Below, piece by piece: positions 43,901 to 55,900 of a stretch of 64,000 bases of DNA. Position 1 is the stretch's first letter, and every line of letters begins with the position of its first letter. This DNA comes from Amphiura filiformis (Eukaryota > Echinodermata > Ophiuroidea > Amphilepidida > Amphiuridae), in assembly GCF_039555335.1 (NCBI RefSeq), contig NC_092647.1:9493274-9557273 (forward strand). Direction: 5' to 3'. The position numbers were made by a program, and so were the translations under genes. Under the pieces are notes generated by a model. It searched no databases, was not told the DNA's origin, and was given only the letters and a program-made list of their open reading frames with translations.

Positions 43901-46900
43901 AAAGCATCTTAACTTCTGAAACATCTTTTTAGAAAGGTATGCCTTGAATTTAAAATAAAAAATTGAAGTGGTCTCAGAAATTAGCAGGCAGGGATGCTTT
44001 ACCTATTTATGTTTTGCATGACCTTACTATTTGATAAACCTTACATTATATCACACTGTATCAATAGGTTGATTTTACTAGCTGGTCTTCAGGTGAGCCA
44101 AAAATTGGGGATACTGGCGACTGTGTTCGTATGAAGAGTGACCGCAGTAAATTTGGAGAATGGCGTGATAGTGTGTGTGATGGTGAAGAAGAAACCTGGC
44201 CCTTTGTATGCAGAAAACTAAAAAGTATGTATCAAATTACATCTGTTTTACACAAATTCTTACATTATTTTGCAGTTGGATTTTACCAATTGGGCTCCAA
44301 ATGAACCCAAGCTTGGAGATGCTGCTGATTGTATAAAATTGAAAGATGACTTGAGTATGTTTGGAATGTGGAGAGATGCTGAATGTACAGAGGTTAGACC
44401 ATTTGTCTGCAGAAAACAAAAAAGTAAGACAACTGATTTTCATTCCAAAATTTTAATTCTGAACAACTTCAAGGGAAATTCACGCATCTGTTAAAGACCA
44501 ACAAAATTTGTAAAATTGTCAGAAATCACTTGAAGTAATTGAAATATCAACAACATACGAAGAAAACTGAAAAGCTTTGTCCATTTGTGAAATTGTATTC
44601 TCTGTTGGCTATACAGCGATATTCTGTATGCCCAGAAAATAAAGAATTAAGATTTCTCTCTTAACATGAATATGCATTGTCAAGTTTATTCATTATATGG
44701 GTTATTTACTACATTAGTAAATATTCTTAAAGTTCCAAAAACCAATGTGTGGGGAATGATGTATATTGGGATTGACAGATCTCTGAATGTCACCTTCATC
44801 TTAATCTTAAACCTAACCCAAATGTTAACCCTGACACATTACAGAATGTCTTAATGCTGACCCTAATCCTTGTAATCAAAAAAGCTTATCAGAATATGTT
44901 GTGCAAGTCCAGAATTTTACTCATGTTTTAGACGTTTTATCTTCTGTGCGGAAAATTTCCTCAGTAATGCACCTCTGGTCTTCCTACTGTCATTCCCAGG
45001 GAGTGTAGTTGCAGTAGCTTATGAGTTCCTTCATCGCGATTGATGATGTTATCTCCCCACTTTCTGATACACATTGCTCCCCTGATCCACCATGTTTGTT
45101 TACATGAATCTTTATCCAATTTATGACACTGTAAAAGTAAAAGTGCAATTTACTAAGTATTCATGCACAATATACAAAAGTATAAATTTTTCAAATGGAA
45201 AAGAGTCAAGATTGTTTTAGAACAAACTATCATTTTTATATTTCCTGATTCAATACTGGCCTTTGTGTTTTTCCTTAATCTTGACACTCTATTCTAGTAG
45301 GGATGACCAGTAAAATTTCATATTGCCCCAATTGCTACAAAATATTGTTTTCTGGTTAGCACTTATCCACAGAAGTATTTTGGTAGTTAAATGGTCAAAA
45401 TCGGTCAAAAACTTTTCGAATTATGAATTTTCAAAGTTTCCCATTCTGACCGGTCATTGGTACGAAATAAAATGACACAAGTCCAAAAATAGCAATTGGG
45501 AGCAAAATTGGCGTAAGCATATATTTACCTTTATATATTTCTTTATTTTAACATATATGCAAACATGAAACAAGCATATTGTGAAAGTATCAAAGAGGTG
45601 AACTTTTTTTTCACAACCAAAAATATCAATGTTATTGAGTTTAATATGACCAATTAGTAGGTGTATGCAAACAAAATGAAGCTCATTGACTTCACAACAA
45701 TAGAGGTTATCCACTTCACTCATGTGTGACTTCTAACAAAAGGCGCTGGTTCCTGTAGTATTCCTCATTCAAACCAATTCAATGCAATGACTTCAGAGAT
45801 ATCTGCATGACTTTGGCGGGCTATGTTGAACAGTTATGGTTGCACATTCAGGTAGTTCTTTTGAAAGTCCTAAACAAGGTATAGCAGTCGCTGATAGGAT
45901 ATGCAGCTTATAGAACACAGATAAAAAAATACATCGAATGAGCATGAAAATTCACATTTATGTTCAGAAAGGTGTCTTCTTAACATGATTCGAAAGGAGT
46001 ATGGAAATTCCAAAGGGAAGCTGGTGATTTAATTTGTAACTCAAGATCTACTTGATACATTTTTTAACCTTTTTACAGAGGATATGATAGAGGTATTACT
46101 GGCAACTCTGCCAAATTACAGCCCAGTAGGCCAAGGTTTTCACCTGATCCTATTGATCTGAATATTTTGTGCCATTCTGAGCAGTGCTGAACTCAGCCAC
46201 TGGCAATTAAGCACACTGTGGCGATGGACCAATTTTGACTCGCACTTACAGGAAAACAAAATAAGTTATGTTGCTGTAATTTACAGGATAGTTACAAAAT
46301 ATAATTGGCATTAACTTCCTCAATTTTTACAGAAAATATTGAAAAATAAAAGAATGAGCTCAATTTAGAAAGATCTGTGCAAGCAGTGCACAGCTGAGCT
46401 CCCTGCATGTCTATAGGAGTGTTCTAACCAAGTTGATGGTTCGATTCATTGGTCATCCCTAATTCTAGGGACTTTTTTTGTCTTGCCGAAGGTAGTATAC
46501 TATGTAAGCCCTTTTCCCTATGTATATATGTATGGGTGTATATATGTGATAAATATTTTTTGGTCAATCATCTCAGGTGAGAGGATTTCCATACCTCCAA
46601 TAATAACTTCTGTTACCAAAGTTCATGGCACAAGTGGCCAGTCGTGAAATCAGGCGAGGCTTGTGGTTCAAGAACTGCCTTGTTTCATTTTTTTTGTATC
46701 TGCCTTATTATTGACCAAATAAATCACAAAATATGACTTTTTAAATTTGTAGTCAATAATCTGTGGTGAATAAGGTCAAATAATGCTTAGTTTTCTTTGC
46801 TTTCTATTTTTGACAACAACCTGTCCATCAAGGTGAAAGGCAGTGACATATTGTGCACTCTTGGCCAATATTTTAGTTATTCCTAACAGGGTATTTGTGT

Positions 46901-49900
46901 GTGAGTGAAATAACATTGTATGTGACATTTTCAGCATCCATTAGTTTTTACAGGAAAACCTGGTTTAAGCTTTGTTTAAATTAAGAGCAAAGCTTCATTC
47001 AGTAATTCTTAGTTAAGAAAAGGAGATGAACATTATATATGATTTCTTAGTTATAATTTCATGACTTCATTGAAGTTGCTTCTACTGACTAGGATTGCTT
47101 TACACGTTGCAGTAATTGCTACAGTTAGTCTGTGACTCACTCACACTCACACTCACAATATATTTTTATATTACAGTTGATGATAATACCCCAGTGACTC
47201 CAAGTGTACAGCCCTCAAGTAAGTCACTCATTCATTGTGTTAACATGATAATACCCCAGTGACTCCAAGTGTACAGCCCTCAAGTAAGTCACTCATTCAT
47301 TGTGTTTACATGATAATACCCCAGTGACTCCAAGTGTGCAGCCCTCAAGTAAGTCACTCATTCATTGTGTTTACATGATAATACCCCAGTGACTCCAAGT
47401 GTACAGCCCTCAAGTAAGTCACTCATTCATTGTGTTTACATGATAATACCCCAGTGACTCCAAGTGTACAGCCCTCAAGTAAGTCACTCATTCATTGTGT
47501 TTACATGATAATACCCCAGTGACTCCAAGTGTACAGCCCTCAAGTAAGTCACTCATTCATTGTGTTTACATGATAATACCCCAGTGACTCCAAGTGTACT
47601 ACCCTCAAGTAAGTCACTCATTCATTGTATTTACATGATAATACCCCAGTGACTCCAAGTGTACTACCCTCAAGTAAGTCACTCATTCATTGTGTTTACA
47701 TGATAATACCCCAGTGACTCCAAGTGTACAGCCCTCAAGTAAGTCACTCATTCATTGTGTTTACATGATAATACCCCAGTGACTCCAAGTGTACTACCCT
47801 CAAGTAAGTCACTCATTCATTGTGTTTACATGATAATACCCCAGTGACTCCAAGTGTACAGCCCTCAAGTAAGTCACTCAATCATTGTGTTTACATGATA
47901 ATACCCCAGTGACTCCAAGTGTACAGCCCTCAAGTAAGCATAACCACATCCAGTTACGAAGGAGCGTAGTCACATCCAGTTACGAAGGAGCATAACCGTT
48001 TCAGTGGTAAATTGCAGTTGTTAAGATGAGATGTAAGGAAAGAAAATTAGTGAAAAAGTTCACATTTCTTGAATTTTGTTCTGCTTCATTGGTTCTTTTT
48101 TTTCTGGTTTACTATCATAACACAAATCATTCTATACTTGTAATTACCAGGAGCTCATGATCTTCATTGCGGTGAGGGCTGGGAACTCAACACTGACAAT
48201 GGCCTTTGCTATACATTCCGTTTGGGTCAGTACAAGTCTTGGCAGGATTCTAGATCTCAGTGTAGAATGGAAGGTGGTGATCTGGTCAGCATTGGGGTTA
48301 TGATGAAGAGAATTATCTGATGGGTAAGCTTTGTTCCTTTTTATAAGAAGCCCAATTATGTTCTGCATATTTAATGTATGATTTCAGTCAAATTTTAATT
48401 TTGTTATTATTTGCCCAAAATTATTACATAATATTAGTAACAACTGTCAATGAGGTTTTCTGATCATTTTAAGCTAAAAAAATGAGGTAAAATGAAAGAC
48501 ATTAAAGGCCCATTCAGTGATTTGCTCATTCAGATAATCATCAAAATTAATTGATTTGCTAACATAGCCTGCAAGTGGCTCAGCCGAAAGCTGTGTATTA
48601 CACACTGCGTCAGCTATTGGCTCGGGCGCATTTGACCCTGCGCCTGGACATGCTAAGAAGAAGACAGACAAAATATGACATTTAGCATGAAACTAGTATT
48701 TCTCTACTTAGGTTAAGAAATTGGCTCCATGTATTTGAATGGGGCTGCAACTTTGTCAATACTGCTCAGTGTTTCAAAAATTACCAATGAAAATTTTAAT
48801 GATTTATCCTTCACGTTTTAGTAACTTGTACTCAATTTTTTTTATTTTTACACTTTCACTGTGGTCACTGAATGTGTCTTAAATTCAAAATTGCTTTGTT
48901 GTCCTACAACACATTAAATTTAAGCTTGGACATGTGTAATCATTACAAATATCCCCCAAAATGCATTTGAGATTATACATGACTTTAATGCTCAATTGTT
49001 TTTGTTAGAAGCCCCTTCATTTGTTGAAATGGCAACCCTGTAAATTAAAACAATACAGCAGGCAGACACATGTACCAAAGTTGAAGTTGCACTTAAAGCC
49101 ATAATAGCTGATTTCTTGACCAAAAATTATGAAATAATATTAGTAATAACTGTCAGGAAGGTTTTCGGTCCATTTTGAGCAAAAATTAAATAGGATTATG
49201 TCTTCCGTAGGGGGTATATGGAATTCAACTGGAAAAACGCAATTTGCCTGGCTACCATGGTAACCCATTATTAAACCTGGCTACCATGGTAACCCATTAT
49301 TAAAGTTTTTTTTTAATCAATATTTAGACCGATTGAAAAATACCAATGATCCTAGTGGGTGGATTGGAGCAAATGACTTGAGTGCTGACGGGGGATGGGA
49401 GTGGTCTGACAGCATGCCATTACGATACATCAACTGGGATTCTGGTAAGTGCTAACAAACACTCCTCTACTCTACATCAATATCTTTTGTCATAAATTTA
49501 TTACAAATAAGAAAAAAATTGGAAAATGTATTGGATTTCTTGTAATAGAATCAGAAAGCTTGACATGATGCTCAAAACACCAAATAGTGTTAATATCTTG
49601 TCCAATGGGTTAGTTTTGCTCATCCTGGAACTGGTAAATGTTATATTAGAGGTTTTTCTATGTGTTAACTCATTAAATTCATCACTGTTCCCTCTTTTTG
49701 AAGGTGAACCCAGTAATATTGGTGGGGAGCATTGTGCTGAGATGTTGTATGTAAGTAATGGCAGAGGAAAATGGAATGATATAGACTGTGATGCTACGCT
49801 CACATACATATGCAAGAGAAGTCGTAAGTGTCAAGCAATTTGTACAAAATATAGAAACTAAACATGATACAAAACAAAATGCAATAATCTTTAGCTTGAA

Positions 49901-52900
49901 TTATTATACAAAAGTTTACAGACCGATTGCATTATTAAATTATCCCAAACTCATTGTTTGAAATTAATACAAAGATTGGAAGTAAGCTTGGTCCATACAA
50001 CTGAAAATCTGTAAAGGAAAGTTTTCCATATTGGAACAACCAAACAGTTTTGAGATTGACCCTGGTGCATTTGGAATGTGTAGAATGAGTGAAAGTAAAA
50101 TTTGAAGAAAGATACTCAGTAGCAATGTTTGTGAGACATTTTACAGTTAAAATAAATAAATAAATAAATACATAAATACAAAAAAAAAAAAAAATGAATA
50201 CAAAAATAAATAAATAAATAAATAAATAAATTATGATATTTTTCAACCAACTGTATAATCTCTCTAGGATTTTTAAATATGACAAATAAATCATTTGAAA
50301 ATAATATATTTGCCATGTTATTTATCATATTAGAAAATCCTATTTTACCCTTTTGCTATTTTGTCATATTGCCCACCCCTAAAAGCTAGCACTCTAATCC
50401 TAATTCTAATCTTAACTTGGCTTTAATAGGGTGTAAGACCATACGTGCCACATATAAAGTTGCAGCAACAGTAAATTTAAGCTCATTAAATTTGAAATTG
50501 AAGGTGTTAGATCAGCCATAAAAGGAAGGAAATTCCTTGACGTTATTGAAATATTTGCACAGAATACAGAAATTATTTTAGAGAGATGTCCAGAACATTG
50601 AAATCCTTTATGATCAGGTGTATCATTCTACAAGATTGAAATTTTTAGCCCTGTATGACATTCTGTATTTGTTGTATTTTTCTTCACTTTAGTCTGTTAT
50701 CTCTAAGGTTTTGCATTTTTACTATACACCACCATATATAGTTCACATACTGCATGCGTTTTTATCTTGTCTTTGTCTTATTTCAAATTGGTATACCTGC
50801 TTTGAATTAACTCACAATATTATTAATAATGCATTCCTTTTACAGCATTTTTATCTAAGAATTTCTATGTCTATACCATGGGTAAAGTGGATGGCTATGA
50901 TAATGCCATCTTAAGTGATATGTGGCCTCAAGACTGCGCCAAAGAGTGTGTCTCCACAGCAGGATTCACATGTCGTTCTTTTGATTATGATCGTGTGAAT
51001 CGTGTATGTTATCTGAGTGCTGTGACAAAGGATGATGTTGGTGGTTTGACTCCTACTTATGACACATACCCCTTTGATTATTATGAAAGAGGTAGGTGTA
51101 ATCTGTTCATCTGGACTTACTATTTTTGATAGCGACAGTATCGCGTCTCATCCAAGACGCATCATCAGGCTGATTGACCAGGTTGTTGACTATTGACCTG
51201 TGACGTACTTGATGGTATGACGTCACAGGGGAGTCGCCGGGGTAGCTTCTGGATTGCTGCGTCGTAGGTCCTTGACAGGTTGTGGCGAAGTCCCCCTCCT
51301 CTGTTGAGCGAAGGTTCCTCCCGCCGGACATGTATTGCCTCCTTAACTCCTCTTTCAAACCACTTATGTTCTCTGTCGAGCACTAGCACATCCTTGTCCT
51401 CAAAAGAATGATTGGCAAATTTGAGGTGCGTATAAACTGCCGAATCGTTCAAACCTGTAGAACTGGGTCTACGGTGCTGATACATACGCTTGTGCAAGGA
51501 TTGTTTAGTCTCCCCTATATAGGAGTCCTCACAGTCAGAGTCCTCACAGTCCCCTGTGACGTCATACCATCAAGTACGTCACAGGTCAATAGTCAACAAC
51601 CTGGTCAGTCAGCCTGATGATGCGTCTTGGATGAGACGCGATACTGTCGCTATCAAAAATAGTAAGTCCAGATGAACAGATTTAATATTCATTTTATTAT
51701 GCTGACTTAAACTTAATTTTAGAGTTTATTTTGACTGAGAAGAAACAGTGATTTTATGTTAATATATAGTTCACTGATATGTTATAGTAAGTGTGCACAT
51801 AGCAGAAATATCCATGCATTTAATTCTAGGTTAATAAATGCGTACCACTTGTTGAGAGTGAAATTGTACAAAATAATGCATGTATACTGAGATGTTGATG
51901 CATCTAATGCATGGGCCTCGAATGGGGAACTGCATTATTTTATACAATTTCTCGAGCAAAAAGTGATATGCATTTATTAACCTATTTCATACACGAAAAA
52001 AACTTCCGTGATTTTTACTATTTTATAACAAAATTGTCACTGAATATGTTGGAAAATGCAAGCAAATATAAATGCATCCACCCGCAAGAAAAATGAACGT
52101 GTCCAAAAGCACTGCTCATACAACGCGGAATGCGCACCCGTGCGATTATACAATATTTATGCACGGACAGTAATATAGGAGTCTATGAATCATAAATTAA
52201 TACACTGTTGCTGTTGGTTTCTGTGTAAGTCCCAATTTTATCTCGCAATACAAATTGGCTCTGGGAACTTTTGTTTGCATGATAAACCACAAATCAACAT
52301 TTTTTCACAATTTCTTCGGAAATACATAGATTTGGAACATCAAACTTTTGTTGTGACAACATAACAAAAACATAGCTCTTTCCAATTTTTTTGTTACCTA
52401 GCTGGTACTGTTTTTCTATCCGATTCCTCTTTCTTTCTTTCTTTCTTTCTGGCAACAAACTTCAAATGCTTCTCCTCCTACATGTTACACCCTACAATTA
52501 CGTAACTTGCACATATGTACCGCCTATATCCAGTGCCCATATGGTGCAAACAGAATTGGGATCAAAGGTCATTAAAGGGGCATTTTTGGTATATAACCAA
52601 ATATCTTCAAAATGCTTCTTCTGCCACATATTACATAGCACAATGACGTCACTTACACATGTGCATCGGCTTTACCCAGTGCCCATACCTTGCACACAGA
52701 ATTGGGGTCAAAGGTCATTAAGGGGGTAAAATCTTACAATTACATTATCTGGACATCTGTAAGGAGTATGGGGCTCAAACTCGATACAATGAATCTCATG
52801 ACCAGGGGAACATTTGCGGGGTCAGGTCAAAGGTCATGCAGAGGTCAAATTTTAAAAATGCATTTCCTGGACATCTGTAAGGGGTACGGGGCTCAAACTT

Positions 52901-55900
52901 GGTGACAGGGGAACATGTTGGAACACTTTGCAGGGGTCAGGTCAAAGGTTATCTGGGGTCAAATCTTTATAACTTCATTTTCTGGATATCTGCAAGGGGT
53001 ATGGGGCTCAAACTCAGTGACAACAAATTTCATGACCAGGGGAACATTTTGCAGGGGTCAGGTCAAAGGTCATGTAGAGGTCAAATTTTCTAAATGCATT
53101 TTCTGGACATCTGTTAGGGGTACGGGGCTCAAACTCCACAACAACAAACTTACTGACCTGGGGAACATTTTGGAACATTGTGCAAGGGTCATGTCAAATG
53201 TCAAATTTTCTGGATATCTGTAAGAGGTACCTCAAGACCAGGGGAGCATTATGGAACATCATGCATAGGTCAGGTCAAAGGTCATCTGGGGTCAAATCTT
53301 AGAATTGAATTTTTTGGACATCTGTTAGGAGTACGGGACTCAAACTCGGTGAAAACAAACCCCATGACCAGGGGAGCATTTTTGGAACATTTTGTAGGGG
53401 TCAGATACATGTACCTCCACAACACCAACATGCCCCAGCTAGGTTTGTGGTCTATGACCACCATTTGCCACTAGTTTTGTTTGTTTCTTAATGAGATTTT
53501 TATTATTTTATGTTATTTTTTTTTGTTTTTGAGATATTTTGACCATAGAAGGAACAAAATTTTTTTTAAATTCTCACATGCAAATCTGCATAAAATGATG
53601 CTTAATATTGGCCAAAAAATTCAATGAGCATTATTGCTCATCAATCAAAACTATGAAAACCATAGTGGTTCGACTAGGAGAGCATAATATTATGCTCCAG
53701 AGAAAAAAGTAGATGTTAGACTAGGAAAGCATATGCTCCAGAGAAAACCATCTCCTACTCTAACCTCTATGGTTTTCCGTAGAGAAAAGTGTAATTGCAT
53801 TGGTACTACCATAATAGTGTAGTATACTTCTGGAATTTTGTGAAAATTACCAATATTAAACTATAGGATGCATCTCTAAGTCATGTGAGTTCAAATATAA
53901 TCAGCCCAATGCATGCACATCACAAACATGTGCTCATTTTATATCAAAAGTTTCCTGAGTGTGTGGAGAAATGATCAGTATGTACAAATGAGTAGCTCGC
54001 ACATGCCAATATGCAGTGTTGCCAAAACTCTTCTGACCAATACACGGTCACAAAATCCATTGTTATTGCAATTTGGAGCTTCAGAGACTTAAAGCCTTTA
54101 GAATATGGCTAAATGAAAGGAAAATATGTCAAAATACTGTCTCATTCTGACTCTTGCAAAGTAGCCCAATTTTAGGCAAGTAGCACCACATTGTTTTTTT
54201 AAAGTAGCAGCAAGTGATCGCCAAGTAGCCCAATTGTGCTTTGGCTCTAGGCTTATTGCCAACTTATTTGATGCTAATTGCTCATCATTATACATCATTC
54301 CCAGATATGAGTATTACAACAGCTCCACCACCCACACCAGTACCACCTACCTATGGCTGTAGTGGAGACTACCAAGGGTACAATGGATATTGCTACAAAC
54401 ATAATCTGATAGCAGAGGAGTACATGGAATCTCAAACCAGATGCAGAAATGATGGGGCAGAATTGGTATCTATACACAGTCTTAATGAGAACAACTTTTT
54501 ACTGGCTTATGTGAATGATGGTAAGCTGTGAAAACAAAAGTAATCAAATAATGGTCCAAATAGGAACATGTATGCTATTATACGAGTGGATATTCATACC
54601 TGAGTGGAAGAAGGACCCAACTCCATCAACACTTTTTTTGAGATATTAACAAAAAACACAATATTTGGAAAATAAAGGGACAGACTGTTTTCATCTTTAT
54701 GAGGATCTTTAAAACTGGTTTAGAACATCCATTATGCATGTGACTTGCTACCACGAAATCAGCATAAAGTCGCTGCAACTTCATACTCATTTTGTTGATT
54801 TGGTAGTTCAAGATATTTGGTCTGACTAAGTTGATGTTCTTTGTTTGCCGCCACCTGTACAAGCAAGTAGTATTATCCTTTGTGAATGGCCCATGGTGCC
54901 CCCATTCACAAAGGACTTACAGACCCTTAGTGGCTTTAACAGGTGAGTGAACACCAATGCAGTGGTCAGGGTGTTTTGAGTGACTAACACCTTACATCTT
55001 TATGCTGATTTCGTGGTAGCAGGTCACATATGTGTGAAATGATATATGTTGCAATGACAAAGGTACAGGTCTTCAAAAAAAATGATAAACTCATTTTTGT
55101 AAAATGGAGTTAGGCTCTTCTTCCACTCAGGTATTCAATGGATTTGATAATCTGCAGAATTTGGCAAATATCTCTTAAATCCTATAAATGTGGCAGATGA
55201 TTTGCATCTTTTGTAACGGGTCAGTACAAAATGTAGGCTGGCTCAAATTGGCAGTCTTTTGTTTCTAAGGAGAACACTTCAGTACTGGTTTGATTGATGC
55301 ATTGGATCCCCTAATGTAGGCAAACCCCAATGTACACAAGAAGCAATCAACCACCTTGCTGAACACTTTCCAAATTTGCTTATGAAAATGTTCTTGGTAT
55401 ATTAATAACAAACAACTTATTTATTAACAAAATATGACAAACTACATGTAGTTTCTTCTAGTGACACACGTCATTGGATTGGTCTAAATGATTTGAACAA
55501 TGAAATGTTGTATGAGTGGTCAGACAGTACAGACGTCAAATTCACATACTGGTGGTTTGGTGAACCAAACAATTCAGGGGATGAAGACTGCTGTGAAGTG
55601 TTCAATAAAGGAGATGTAAGTACCTATGCAGACAGTCTAGTCTTTTTACTGTCAGGATAATGAATGTTTCTCTTCATTGTATACCAAATACAGTGTCTTA
55701 TTTTGATGAACGCCATTGGATTGGAATGAATGATTTAAATCAAGAAATGTACTATGAATGGGATGATGGGACAGAGGTTACTTTCACTCTGTGGTATTAC
55801 TATGAACCAAATAATTCTGGGGAAGAAGACTGTTGTGAAGTCTTAAACAGTGTAAGTTACAGATCATATCGAGGTAGGTCAACAGTCACCATTTGGATTC

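Noticed and set aside
51165..51497. 110-codon minus-strand frame as a host gene
   Set aside because: The residues match the GIY-YIG end of Penelope-like elements and lie between its inverted arms.
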